NCBI GenBank assembly: GCA_030263805.2
Contig: CP136010.1
Span: forward strand, 2,185,001 to 2,249,000
DNA length: 64,000 nt
Origin: Pseudomonas sp. FeN3W
GTDB taxonomy: Bacteria; Pseudomonadota; Gammaproteobacteria; Pseudomonadales; Pseudomonadaceae
Direction: 5' to 3'
Shown: piece by piece, positions 17,657-26,600 of the stretch
Layout of the letters: every line of letters begins with the position of its first letter
Position numbering within the stretch: position 1 is the stretch's first letter
Notes under the pieces: model-generated
The model's input: the letters and a program-made list of their open reading frames with translations, nothing else
Database searches by the model: none
What the model was told of the DNA's origin: nothing
Position numbers and translations under genes: made by a program

Positions 17657-18586
17657 TTAGATGGCGTTTTCCAGCTCCGGCACGATCTCGAACAGATCGC
17701 CCACCAGGCCGTAGTCGGCAACCTGGAAGATCGGGGCTTCCTCGTCCTTGTTGATCGCGACGATCACCTTGGAGTCCTTCATACCTGCCAGGTGCTGGAT
17801 GGCACCGGAGATACCGACCGCGATGTACAGCTGCGGCGCAACGATCTTGCCGGTCTGACCGACCTGCATGTCGTTCGGCACGAAGCCGGCGTCGACCGCG
17901 GCACGGGAGGCACCAACTGCCGCGCCGAGCTTGTCGGCCAGCGAGTACAGGTGCTTGAAGTTCTCGCCGTTCTGCATGCCGCGCCCGCCGGAAACGACGA
18001 TCTTGGCAGCGGTCAGCTCGGGACGATCCGACTTGGCCAGCTCTTCGCCAACGAAAGCGGATTTGCCGGCATCGCCAGCCCCGGAGATCTGCTCGACCGC
18101 AGCAGAACCGCCGGTGGCATTCACGGCATCGAAGCCGGTCGCACGAACGGTGATGACCTTGATGGCAGCGCTGGACTGCACGGTAGCGATGGCGTTACCG
18201 GCATAGATCGGGCGCTTGAAGGTATCGGCGCTTTCAACCGCGATGATCTCGGAGATCTGGTCGACATCCAGCTGGGCAGCAACGCGCGGCAGGAAGTTCT
18301 TGCCGTTGGTGGTCGCTGCCGCCAGCACGTGGCTGTAACTCTTCGCCAGGTCGGCGATCAGCGGCGCGACGTTTTCCGGCAACTGATTGGCGTAGGCCGC
18401 GTCATCGGCGACCAGCACCTTGGCCACGCCTTCGATCTGCGCGGCTGCTTCGCCGATGGCACCGCAGCCGCTGCCGGCTACCAGTACGTGGATGTCGCCA
18501 CCGATGGCCTTGGCGGCGGCAACGGTGTTCAGAGTAGCGGCCGCGAGGACGGCATTATTGTGTTCAGCGATAACCAGGATAGTCAT
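17657..18586 (-). CDS. etfA: electron transfer flavoprotein, alpha subunit
   Basis: A 309-residue protein, the usual EtfA length. The C-terminal FAD domain has VVSGGRGMQNGENF, GASRAAVDAGFVPNDMQVGQTGKIVAPQLYIAVGISGAIQH and the conserved KDEEAPIF. EtfAB takes electrons from acyl-CoA dehydrogenases and passes them to ETF:quinone oxidoreductase in the membrane. It directly abuts etfB (ATG next to the etfB stop). It is the last gene of the long minus-strand run starting near 27386, so it can serve the acyl-CoA dehydrogenase encoded at 28550-29704. Confidence 0.97.
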   Translation of the reverse strand: MTILVIAEHNNAVLAAATLNTVAAAKAIGGDIHVLVAGSGCGAIGEAAAQIEGVAKVLVADDAAYANQLPENVAPLIADLAKSYSHVLAAATTNGKNFLPRVAAQLDVDQISEIIAVESADTFKRPIYAGNAIATVQSSAAIKVITVRATGFDAVNATGGSAAVEQISGAGDAGKSAFVGEELAKSDRPELTAAKIVVSGGRGMQNGENFKHLYSLADKLGAAVGASRAAVDAGFVPNDMQVGQTGKIVAPQLYIAVGISGAIQHLAGMKDSKVIVAINKDEEAPIFQVADYGLVGDLFEIVPELENAI

Positions 18587-19336
18587 TTAGATTACCTTCG
18601 CCTCGTTCTTCATTTTCTCGACCAGTTCAGCCACGGACTTGACCTTGATACCGGCGCTGCGGGCAGCCGGCGCTTCGACTTTGAGGGTCTTGACGGTCGA
18701 CGTGGTGGTGACGCCCAGCGCATCCGGAGTCAGCGTTTCCAGTGGCTTCTTCTTGGCCTTCATGATGTTCGGCAGCGACGCATAGCGCGGCTCGTTCAGA
18801 CGCAGGTCGGTGGTGACGATCGCCGGCAGGTTCAACGCGACGGTCTGCAGGCCGCCGTCGATTTCGCGGGTTACGTTGACCTTGTCACCAGCCACTTCGA
18901 CCTTGGAGGCGAAGGTGCCCTGAGCGTAGCCGGTCAACGCGCCGAGCATCTGCCCGGTCTGGTTGTTGTCGCTGTCGATCGCCTGCTTGCCGAGGATGAC
19001 CAGCTGCGGCTGCTCCTTGTCGACCACGGCTTTGAGCAGCTTGGCGACCGCCAGGGAGTTCAGTTCGTCGTTGGACTCGACCAGCACGGCGCGATCGGCG
19101 CCCAGCGCCAGCGCAGTGCGAAGCTGCTCCTGAGCAGCAGTCGGACCGATAGAGACGACAACGATTTCGCTCGCCACGCCCTTCTCTTTCAGGCGTACGG
19201 CTTCTTCCACGGCAATTTCGCAGAAGGGGTTCATCGACATCTTGACGTTGGCGAGGTCAACGCCGGAATTGTCCGCCTTTACGCGAACCTTGACGTTGTA
19301 ATCGACCACTCGTTTGACGGTTACCAGTATTTTCAT
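18587..19336 (-). CDS. etfB: electron transfer flavoprotein, beta subunit
   Basis: A 249-residue protein of standard length. It starts MKILVTVKRVVDYNVKVRV and has the AMP-binding region VILGKQAIDSDNNQTGQMLGALTG and the recognition loop LRLNEPRYASLPNIMKAKKKPL, which docks acyl-CoA dehydrogenases. I chose the ATG at 19336 because it gives the standard N-terminus. Only 39 bp separate it from the tctA stop. In many pseudomonads etfBA lies next to the gene for ETF:quinone oxidoreductase; here a transporter gene takes that place. Confidence 0.97.
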   Translation of the reverse strand: MKILVTVKRVVDYNVKVRVKADNSGVDLANVKMSMNPFCEIAVEEAVRLKEKGVASEIVVVSIGPTAAQEQLRTALALGADRAVLVESNDELNSLAVAKLLKAVVDKEQPQLVILGKQAIDSDNNQTGQMLGALTGYAQGTFASKVEVAGDKVNVTREIDGGLQTVALNLPAIVTTDLRLNEPRYASLPNIMKAKKKPLETLTPDALGVTTTSTVKTLKVEAPAARSAGIKVKSVAELVEKMKNEAKVI

Positions 19337-19375
19337 GAATGTCTCCGATTGCAGGCACACAGGGGGTGGTGGCGA

Positions 19376-20851
19376 TCAATGGGTGCGTAGCGATTGAATG
19401 TAGCGGTGCAAGGCAAAGCCCAGGGAAAGCACCGTCAGGGCGATGAAGAACCAGTCGATGGGGCCACGAACGAACACATCGAAATTGTTATTGCTGATCA
19501 GCAACGAGCGGCGGAAGTTGTCTTCCAGCATCGGCCCCAGGATGAAGCCGATCAGGAATGGCGCCGAGGCGAATCCGGTGCGATTGAAGATGAAGCCGAC
19601 CAGGCCGAACACCAGCATGACCGCGATATCGAAGGTGCTGTTGTTCACGGCGTAGGCGCCGTAGATGCAGAACATCAATACGATGGGGAACAGGATCTGC
19701 TTGGGCACATCGGCAATGAGGGAGAAATACCGGATCGCCAGCTTGCCGGTACCGAACAGCACCACGGAGCTGAGCATGATGCCGCAGAACAGGGCGTAGA
19801 TCAGGTTCATGTTTTCCTGGAACAGGATCGGTCCTGGAGTCAGTCCATGGATCATGAAGGCGCCGAGGATGATCGCGGTGATCACGTCGCCGGGGATGCC
19901 CAGCGACAGCAGCGGAATCATGGTCGCACCGGCGACCGCGTTGTTGCCCGCCTCGGCCGCGGCCACACCTTCGATTTCGCCCTTGCCGAAATTGTCCCGG
20001 TTGGGCGAGTTGCGGCGTGCTTCCGAATAGGAGATGAACGAGGCGGCAGTCGCGCCGGTACCCGGAATCGCACCGATGATCACACCGATGAAGCTGCCGC
20101 GAATGATGCTGCGCATGCTGCCCTTGAGTTCCTGCCAGGTCACGTCGGCACCGGACACGGCGGTCTGGATGTGCTCACGAGCGCGCGACAGATAGAACTC
20201 GAGGATTTCGGGAATGGCGAACAGACCAATCAACAGCGGGATGAAGTTGATGCGATCCATCAGGTTGTAATTGTCGAAGGTCAGGCGCTCGGTGCCGTAG
20301 ACCGGGTCCATGCCCACCAGCGCGAGGATCACGCCCAACGCCGCGGCGATCAGCCCTTTCATCACCGAGTCGCCGGAAACGGAGATGATGATGGTCAGCG
20401 AGAAGCAGATCAGCCAGAAGTATTCCGGCGGTCCGAAGCTCAGCGCCAGCTTGGCCAGGTAGCCGGCTAGGAAGATCAGCGACAGGTTGGAGATGAAGTC
20501 GGCGATGCAGGACGCGTACAGCGCCATGGACAGTGCCTTCTTGGCCTCCCCCTTCTGCGCCATCGGGTAACCGTCCAGCAGGGTGCTGGCCGATGCCGGG
20601 GAACCGGGGGTGCGGATCAGGATGGCGGTGATCGAACCGCCATACATGCCGCCCTTGTAGATCCCGACCAGCAGCAGAATCGCGGTGACCGGCTCCATGC
20701 CGAAGGTGAACGGCAGGGCCAGGGCTACCGCCATGGTTGCGGTCAGCCCGGGAATGGCGCCGATCACGACGCCGATGACCACGCCGAGCGCGATCATCAG
20801 GATGTTTTCCACGCTCAGGAAAAGGCTGAGCACCTCGAGGATCTGGTCCAT
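19376..20851 (-). CDS. tctA: tripartite tricarboxylate transporter, large permease TctA
   Basis: A 491-residue multi-spanning permease with the family signature: GAIPGLTATMAVALALPFTFGMEP, YKGGMYGGSITAILIRTPGSPASA, and GVAAAEAGNNAVAGATMIPLLSLGIPGDVITA. TctA is the main channel of TTT transporters, driven by ion gradients and fed by a TctC binding protein. It lies after tctB (23-bp gap), in the order tctC-tctB-tctA. The catabolic genes upstream suggest a dicarboxylate substrate. Confidence 0.95.
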   Translation of the reverse strand: MDQILEVLSLFLSVENILMIALGVVIGVVIGAIPGLTATMAVALALPFTFGMEPVTAILLLVGIYKGGMYGGSITAILIRTPGSPASASTLLDGYPMAQKGEAKKALSMALYASCIADFISNLSLIFLAGYLAKLALSFGPPEYFWLICFSLTIIISVSGDSVMKGLIAAALGVILALVGMDPVYGTERLTFDNYNLMDRINFIPLLIGLFAIPEILEFYLSRAREHIQTAVSGADVTWQELKGSMRSIIRGSFIGVIIGAIPGTGATAASFISYSEARRNSPNRDNFGKGEIEGVAAAEAGNNAVAGATMIPLLSLGIPGDVITAIILGAFMIHGLTPGPILFQENMNLIYALFCGIMLSSVVLFGTGKLAIRYFSLIADVPKQILFPIVLMFCIYGAYAVNNSTFDIAVMLVFGLVGFIFNRTGFASAPFLIGFILGPMLEDNFRRSLLISNNNFDVFVRGPIDWFFIALTVLSLGFALHRYIQSLRTH

Positions 20852-20874
20852 TTCATAGTCTCATCAGGCGGGAC

Positions 20875-21387
20875 TCAATATCCCCAGAGAGAGCCGTAAG
20901 GCAGGGGAACATTCAGGCCATAGTCGAAGGCCAGGCAGATGCCGACCGGCATCGCGACACCCAGCAGATAGATGCCGATGCGCCTGACGTCCATGGCGAT
21001 GAACAGCAACATGGTGGCCAGCACACCGCATACCGCCGCGCCGATCGGCTCGAAACCGAAGTAGTAAACGGCGAAGGCCAGTATCGGCAGCAGCCACTGG
21101 CGGACCGGCAGATCACGCAGGCGAGTGTTGCTTTCAACCCGGGCGCGCTCCGGGCCGAACAGCATGCCCAGCACCAGGCCGATGCTGAGCAACAGGATCA
21201 GCCAACCCATGATCTGAGGAAGGATCAGCGGCGACAGCAGAGGAGACTGCAGCCGGCGAGGCTCCACGATGTACTCCGGAACCAGATAAAACAGAAACGC
21301 AAGGGATGTCGCGATCAGAATCAGGCTGACAGCCGCATCGGCGCTGGCAAGCCTGGACGCTCTCTGGTGAATAGTCGTGTTTTTCAT
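20875..21387 (-). CDS. tctB: tripartite tricarboxylate transporter, small permease TctB
   Basis: A 170-residue membrane protein with four hydrophobic segments (ADAAVSLILIATSLAFLFYLVPEYIV, ILPQIMGWLILLLSIGLVLG, LLPILAFAVYYFGFEPIGAAVCGVLATMLL and a last one ending near LAFDYGLNVPLPYG), as in TctB. Sequence conservation in this family is low; the call rests on topology, size and position between tctC and tctA. Confidence 0.88.
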   Translation of the reverse strand: MKNTTIHQRASRLASADAAVSLILIATSLAFLFYLVPEYIVEPRRLQSPLLSPLILPQIMGWLILLLSIGLVLGMLFGPERARVESNTRLRDLPVRQWLLPILAFAVYYFGFEPIGAAVCGVLATMLLFIAMDVRRIGIYLLGVAMPVGICLAFDYGLNVPLPYGSLWGY

Positions 21388-21446
21388 AATCTACCCAGTC
21401 AGACAGGGGCGTCGCCTGCGGCGACGCCCTGCGAAGCTGCAGTGGT

Positions 21447-22433
21447 TTATTCGCCGAGGCCGGCGGCTTCAACCAGATCAGCCCACTGCTTGATATCCCG
21501 CTCGACCATGGCCTTGAACGCGTCACCCGACTCCTTGCCGGCGACAGCGCCCAGCTGAGGCAGGAAGTCCTTGAACGCCTGGCTTTGCATGACGCTGCCC
21601 ACCGCGGCCTGGAGCTTGCCGTAGGCCTCGTCGGACATCGATTCGCTACTGATGAGACCGAACCAGGCTGAGGTCGCGAAGTCAGACAGCCCCTGCTCGG
21701 CGCCAACGGACTGCACGGTCGGCGCGTCCGGCAGGAAGGGAGACGGCTCACTGGTGGTCACAGCCAGTACTCGCAGTTGCCCGGACTTGATCATCAGGTA
21801 CACGGTCGGCAGGTTCTCGAACGAGAAGTCCACGTCGCCGGCCAGCAGCGCCGGAAGTGCCTCGCCGCTCCCACGGAACGGAACGTGGGTCATGTTCTGC
21901 GCGCCGATCTTGGCCTTGAACAGTTCACCCGACATATGGATGGAGCTGCCGATGCCGGGCGAGCTGAAGGAGAGCTGCTCGGTTTTCGCCGCCTGCACAA
22001 ACTCCTGGAAGGTCTGGAACTTGCTCTTGGCCGGTACGACCAGGACGTTGGGGATGTCGATGACATTCTGAATGAAGCGGAAGTCCTTTACCGGATCGTA
22101 GGACAGCGGGTACAGGCTCGCGCCAACGGTGTGCCCCGGCGAGGCCATCAGCACGCGGTAATCGGCATCGCGCTTGGAAACCCGGGCCAGCTGCGCGGTG
22201 GCAACCGTGGTACCGGCACCCGGACGGTTCTCGACGATTACCGTCACACCCAGTTCCGTGCCCAGCAGGTCGGCCACCCGACGGGACAGGATATCCGTGG
22301 AGCCGCCAGCGGCATACGGAACGACCAGCGTGATGTTTTTGGCCGGCCAGTCGGCAGCCTGGGCAGTCGAGGCCATCAGCGGAAGGAATACGGCGGTGCT
22401 TGCCGCCACCAGCATTTTCATCAGCTTGTTCAT
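21447..22433 (-). CDS. tctC: tripartite tricarboxylate transporter substrate-binding protein TctC (Bug family)
   Basis: A 328-residue periplasmic binding protein. The ATG at 22433 starts a clear signal peptide (MNKLMKMLVAASTAVFLPLMASTAQA). Bug-family motifs are WPAKNITLVVPYAAGGSTDILSR near the mature N-terminus, VENRPGAGTTVA, and HVPFRGSGEALPALLAGDVDF. Known members bind carboxylates and similar small molecules through loops rather than an ionic lock, so the substrate cannot be read from sequence. It is 105 bp downstream of the CoA-transferase gene. Confidence 0.93.
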   Translation of the reverse strand: MNKLMKMLVAASTAVFLPLMASTAQAADWPAKNITLVVPYAAGGSTDILSRRVADLLGTELGVTVIVENRPGAGTTVATAQLARVSKRDADYRVLMASPGHTVGASLYPLSYDPVKDFRFIQNVIDIPNVLVVPAKSKFQTFQEFVQAAKTEQLSFSSPGIGSSIHMSGELFKAKIGAQNMTHVPFRGSGEALPALLAGDVDFSFENLPTVYLMIKSGQLRVLAVTTSEPSPFLPDAPTVQSVGAEQGLSDFATSAWFGLISSESMSDEAYGKLQAAVGSVMQSQAFKDFLPQLGAVAGKESGDAFKAMVERDIKQWADLVEAAGLGE

Positions 22434-22538
22434 ATTGTCTCTCTTATGATTGGGTATTTGCTGATCCGGTGCATGCCGCGACATGACCGGTTGGACGTCC
22501 GGCTCGAGCAGTGAGCCCGCACCGGTTGACGAAATGGG

Positions 22539-23771
22539 CTATTCGAGTTGCTCGATGACCCCCTTGCTTTTCAGAACCTCCAGCGCATCGGCCGAAAGCC
22601 CAAGCCGGGACTTCAGCACCTGCTCCGTGTGTTCACCGAGCATCGGTGCCGGCCGCTTGTACTCGACCGGAGTATCGGAAAGCTTCACCGGGCTGCCGAC
22701 CATCCTGAAGTCCGGGTTCATGGCGTGCGGGATGTTGACCAGCATGTCGCGGGCCAGCACCTGCGGCTCGGCCAGGGCACGGCCGATGTCGTTGATCACG
22801 CCGACCGGCACCTTTGCCGCGTGGATCCGGCTCACCCAATTGTCGGCGGTATCCTTCAGGAAGCGTTCGGCGAGCAACCCGACGATGGCCTCGCGGTTAC
22901 GCACGCGATCGGCGTTCCTGGTGAAGCGCGGGTCCAGCGGCAGTTCCGGCAGGCCGATGGCATCGCACAGGGCGACGAACTGGGTGTCGTTGCCGCAGGC
23001 GATGATGAAATCCATGTCGCTGGCAGTGAACACCTGATACGGCACGATGTTCACGTGGGCATTGCCCTGGCGCCCCGGCGAGCGGCCGGTGCTCAGGTAG
23101 TTCTGGCTCTGGTTGCCCAGGGCCGCCACCTGTACGTCCAGCAGCGCCATGTCGCAGTGCTGGCCGCGGCCCGTCTTCTCACGGGCCAGCAGCGCGGCCT
23201 GGATGGCGACGGTCGAATACAGGCCGGTCATCACGTCGGCCACGGCCACGCCTACCTTCTGCGGGCCGGCCCCCGGCATACCGTCCTTCTCGCCGGTGAC
23301 GCTCATCAGGCCACCCATGCCCTGGATGATGAAGTCGTAGCCGGGCTCCTCGGCGCGCGGGCCGGTCTGGCCAAAGCCAGTAATCGAGCAGTACACCAGG
23401 CGCGGATTGACCTGGGACAGGCTGGCGTAATCCAGACCGTACTTGGCCAGCGAGCCTGCCTTGTAGTTCTCGATCAGCACGTCGGAGGTAGCAGCCAGTG
23501 CGCGCACCAGTTCCTGGCCTTCCGGTGTGGCGATGTTGACGGCCACCGACAGCTTGTTGCGGTTGGCGGACTGGTAATAGGACGCCTCGATGCTGTTCTC
23601 GCCGTCCGGGGTTTTCATGTAGGGCGGGCCCCAGCCACGGGTATCGTCGCCCACGCGCGGGCGCTCGACCTTGATCACTTCGGCGCCCAGGTCGGCCAGA
23701 ACCTGACCGCACCAGGGACCCGCCAATACACGACTCAGGTCCAGCACCCGAATCCCATTCAATGCACCCAT
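22539..23771 (-). CDS. type III CoA-transferase (CaiB/BaiF family)
   Basis: A 410-residue protein with the family's features: GIRVLDLSRVLAGPWCGQVLADLGAEVIKVERP at the N-terminus, YYQSANRNKLSVAVN, DVLIENYKAGSLAKYGLDY (followed by NPRLVYCSITGFGQTGP), and the catalytic-Asp region around CDMALLDVQ. It moves CoA between acids without a covalent acyl-CoA intermediate. In this cluster the likely job is to activate the imported dicarboxylate with CoA from succinyl-CoA, giving the substrate of the acyl-CoA dehydrogenase. Succinyl-CoA:glutarate-type transferases belong to the same family. Confidence 0.92.
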   Translation of the reverse strand: MGALNGIRVLDLSRVLAGPWCGQVLADLGAEVIKVERPRVGDDTRGWGPPYMKTPDGENSIEASYYQSANRNKLSVAVNIATPEGQELVRALAATSDVLIENYKAGSLAKYGLDYASLSQVNPRLVYCSITGFGQTGPRAEEPGYDFIIQGMGGLMSVTGEKDGMPGAGPQKVGVAVADVMTGLYSTVAIQAALLAREKTGRGQHCDMALLDVQVAALGNQSQNYLSTGRSPGRQGNAHVNIVPYQVFTASDMDFIIACGNDTQFVALCDAIGLPELPLDPRFTRNADRVRNREAIVGLLAERFLKDTADNWVSRIHAAKVPVGVINDIGRALAEPQVLARDMLVNIPHAMNPDFRMVGSPVKLSDTPVEYKRPAPMLGEHTEQVLKSRLGLSADALEVLKSKGVIEQLE

Positions 23772-23842
23772 GTCTCTTACCTTTCTAACGCGGCCGGCGC
23801 AGAACTCCGCCGGCCTGGTTCACATGGCCAAAGGCCTTTTGC

Positions 23843-25045
23843 TCAGACGCGCTCGATGACGATGGCCAGGCCCTGGCCGACACCGATGCACAGGCTGATG
23901 ACCGCATAGCGCTTGCCGCTGCGCTGCAGCTCACGCGCGGTGGACAGCGCCAGCCGCGCGCCAGAAGCCCCCAGCGGGTGGCCCACGGCGATGGCGCCGC
24001 CGTTGGGATTGACGCGCGGATCGTCGAACGCCACGTCCAGGCCCTTCAGGCAACCCAGCACCTGGGAGGCGAAGGCTTCGTTGATTTCGATGATGTCCAT
24101 GTCGGCCAGGCTCAGGCCGGCGCGGGCCAGCGCCTTGTTGATGGCGTCCACCGGGCCGACACCCATGATGCGTGGCTCCACGCCGGCGACCGCCGCCGAC
24201 AGGATGCGCGCCATGGGCTTGAGGCCATGCTTCTCACCCGCGGCCTGGCTGCCGATCAGCAGCGCGGCGGCACCGTCGTTCACGCCCGAGGCATTACCGG
24301 CAGTGACCACGCCGTTCTCGAACAGCGGGCGCAGTTTGGCCAGTGCGGCCATGTCGGATTGCGGACGCGGATGCTCGTCCTCGGCGATCACGTTCGGCGG
24401 GGTCTTGCGCCCGGTCGGCACGCTCACCGGCAGGATTTCCTCGGCGAAGAACCCCGCCTGGCGGGCGGCCTCGAACCTGGCTTGCGACGCGGCGGCGAAG
24501 GTGTCGGCCGCTTCACGGCTGATGCCGAACTCGCGGGCCACGTTGTCGCCGGTCTGCGGCATGCTGTCGTTGCCGAACCGCTCGATGAGCTTCGGGTTCG
24601 GGAAGCGCGCGCCGATGGTGCTGTCATACATCGTGAAGTCGCGGCTGTAGGCCTTTTCCGCCTTGGCCATGACGAACGGGGCACGGGACATGCTTTCCAC
24701 GCCGCCGGCCACGAACAGCTCGCCCTCGTCGCAGGTGACGGCGCGGGCGGCATCGATCACCGCGGCCAGGCCGCTGGCGCACAGGCGATTGACGGTCTGG
24801 CCGGGCACGCTGACCGGCAGGCCGGAGAGCAGCACGGCGTGACGGGCGATGTTGCGGCTGTCCTCGCCGGCCTGGTTGGTATTGCCGAGAATCACGTCGT
24901 CGACGGCGGCGCCGTCGATTCCGCTGCGGGCGATCAGCTCGCGAATCACGTCGGCAATCAGGTCATCCGGGCGCACCGGCGCCAGACCACCGCCGTGGCG
25001 TCCGAAGGGTGTACGCAGACCTGCGTAGATGTAGGCGTTCAACAT
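23843..25045 (-). CDS. acetyl-CoA acyltransferase, 3-oxoadipyl-CoA thiolase-like
   Basis: A 400-residue thiolase with active-site Cys in TVNRLCASGLAAV, AGGVESMSRAPFVMAKAE, NPNGGAIAVGHPLGASGAR (His) and CIGVGQGLA (second Cys). The early GNTNQAGEDSRNIARHAVLLSGLP and the YSR after MAKAEKA follow PcaF/PaaJ, the 3-oxoadipyl-CoA thiolases, more closely than generic FadA. It would split 3-oxoadipyl-CoA or a similar oxo-dicarboxylyl-CoA to acetyl-CoA and a shorter dicarboxylyl-CoA. The start at 25045 is 23 bp from the previous gene's stop. Confidence 0.92.
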   Translation of the reverse strand: MLNAYIYAGLRTPFGRHGGGLAPVRPDDLIADVIRELIARSGIDGAAVDDVILGNTNQAGEDSRNIARHAVLLSGLPVSVPGQTVNRLCASGLAAVIDAARAVTCDEGELFVAGGVESMSRAPFVMAKAEKAYSRDFTMYDSTIGARFPNPKLIERFGNDSMPQTGDNVAREFGISREAADTFAAASQARFEAARQAGFFAEEILPVSVPTGRKTPPNVIAEDEHPRPQSDMAALAKLRPLFENGVVTAGNASGVNDGAAALLIGSQAAGEKHGLKPMARILSAAVAGVEPRIMGVGPVDAINKALARAGLSLADMDIIEINEAFASQVLGCLKGLDVAFDDPRVNPNGGAIAVGHPLGASGARLALSTARELQRSGKRYAVISLCIGVGQGLAIVIERV

Positions 25046-25068
25046 GACGATACCTGTATAGAAAGCGG

Positions 25069-26598
25069 TTAAACGGCGGACGGCTCATCCAGGCGCAACG
25101 ACAGCTCCAGCTGGGCACGACGACGCAGCCAGGGGCTCGGGCGGTAACGCGGGTCGTTGGTCACGCTCACCATCCGCTCGAGTATGGTCAGCAGGCGACG
25201 TGGATCGAGGCTGTCGCCCCAGGCCAGGGGACCCTGCGGGTAACCCAGGCCCAGGCGCACGGCCTGGTCAATGTCCTCGGGGCTGGCGATCCGCTGCTGA
25301 GCGATGTCGCAGGCCAGGTTGACCACCATGGCCAGCACGCGCTGGGCCACGAAGCCTACGCTGTCGCGGATCACGCTGACGCCCACACCATCGCGGGCGA
25401 ACAGGGCATGGGCGGCAGCGCGCATTTCCGGACGGGTGGCTGGGGTCATCATCAGCGTGCGATGGCGAGACAGGTCGGTCAGCAAGTCGATGCACAGGGT
25501 GCGCGCTGCATCCACGCCGAAGCGCCCGGCGGCGGTGGTGGCGTCATAGCCGTAGGGGGCGATCAGGCACAGCGCCTGCTCGGAGGGATGCTCACCCGTC
25601 TCCACCTGCGCACCCAGCTGGTCGAGCAGCTCGACCAGCTTCTGCCGGTCGTTCGCGTTTTCGGTGGCGACCCACACCGGCGGCAACTGCTCGACGCTCG
25701 GCACCGGTTGCGGTTGCGGCGCATCGACCATCTGGCCGTTCTGATAGCGGTAGAAGCCCTGCCCCACCTTGCGACCCACGCGACCGGCCACCAGCATCTG
25801 GCGGGTCAGCGGCGACGGCGTGTAGCGCGGGTCGTGGTAGAACTGGTTGTAGATGGATTCCATCACCGGATGGGAAACGTCCAGCGCGGTGAGGTCGAAC
25901 AGCTCCAGCGGGCCCATGCGGAAACCGGCGCCCTCGCGCAAGATGCGGTCCACCTCGCCTTGCTGGGCGACACCCTCGCCGAGGATCTTCAGGGCTTCGG
26001 TGCCGTAGGCACGGCCGGCGTGGTTGACGATGAAACCGGGAGTGTCCTTGGCGCGCACACCGGTGTGCCCCATGCGCCGGGCCAGCTCCAGTAGGGCATT
26101 ACTGACGGCCGGAACAGTGGCGATGCCGTCGATGACTTCCACCACCCTCATCAACGGAACGGGGTTGAAGAAGTGAAAGCCGGCGACCCGCTGCGGATGC
26201 CGGCAGGCGGTGGCGATGGCGCTCACCGACAGCGACGAGGTGTTGGTCGCCAGGATGCACTCGGCGTCGACGATGCCTTCCAGCTGGGTCAGCAGGCCGC
26301 GCTTCGCATCCAGATTCTCGACGATGGCTTCCACCACCATGTCGCATCCCGAGAGTTCTTCGATGGTGGCGACCGGCTTGAGCAGCGCCAGGGCGGCGTC
26401 GACGGCGTCCTGGGCGATCTTGCCTTTGGCAACCAGCTTGCCGAGGGTTGCGCCGAGGTTGTCGCGAGCGTCCCTGGCCGCGCCTTCGCGGGCATCGTAC
26501 AGACGCACTTGCACGCCAGCCTGTGCCGCGATCTGGGCGATACCGGCGCCCATTACTCCAGTGCCGACCAGCCCCATGATGTTGATCGAGCGAGCCAT
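25069..26598 (-). CDS. 3-hydroxyacyl-CoA dehydrogenase, PaaH-type
   Basis: A 509-residue NAD-dependent dehydrogenase. The Rossmann motif GLVGTGVMGAGIAQIAAQAG is near the N-terminus, VAGFHFFNPVPLMRVVEVI holds the catalytic His, and AKDTPGFIVNHAGRAYGTEALKI follows. A second C-terminal 3HCDH domain (RDSVGFVAQRVLAMVVNLACD, GLGYPQGPLAWGD) is present, as in PaaH (3-hydroxyadipyl-CoA dehydrogenase). The frame is open far upstream, but the ATG at 26598 preceded by GGAGAA starts the family's N-terminus. It begins 2 bp after the hydratase stop. Confidence 0.93.
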   Translation of the reverse strand: MARSINIMGLVGTGVMGAGIAQIAAQAGVQVRLYDAREGAARDARDNLGATLGKLVAKGKIAQDAVDAALALLKPVATIEELSGCDMVVEAIVENLDAKRGLLTQLEGIVDAECILATNTSSLSVSAIATACRHPQRVAGFHFFNPVPLMRVVEVIDGIATVPAVSNALLELARRMGHTGVRAKDTPGFIVNHAGRAYGTEALKILGEGVAQQGEVDRILREGAGFRMGPLELFDLTALDVSHPVMESIYNQFYHDPRYTPSPLTRQMLVAGRVGRKVGQGFYRYQNGQMVDAPQPQPVPSVEQLPPVWVATENANDRQKLVELLDQLGAQVETGEHPSEQALCLIAPYGYDATTAAGRFGVDAARTLCIDLLTDLSRHRTLMMTPATRPEMRAAAHALFARDGVGVSVIRDSVGFVAQRVLAMVVNLACDIAQQRIASPEDIDQAVRLGLGYPQGPLAWGDSLDPRRLLTILERMVSVTNDPRYRPSPWLRRRAQLELSLRLDEPSAV

Positions 26599-26600
26599 GC

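Noticed and set aside
18587..19390. Plus-strand frame 17792-19390 (532 residues) as a gene
   Set aside because: It lies antisense to etfA and etfB, is Gly/Asp/Arg/His-rich and has no family motif.
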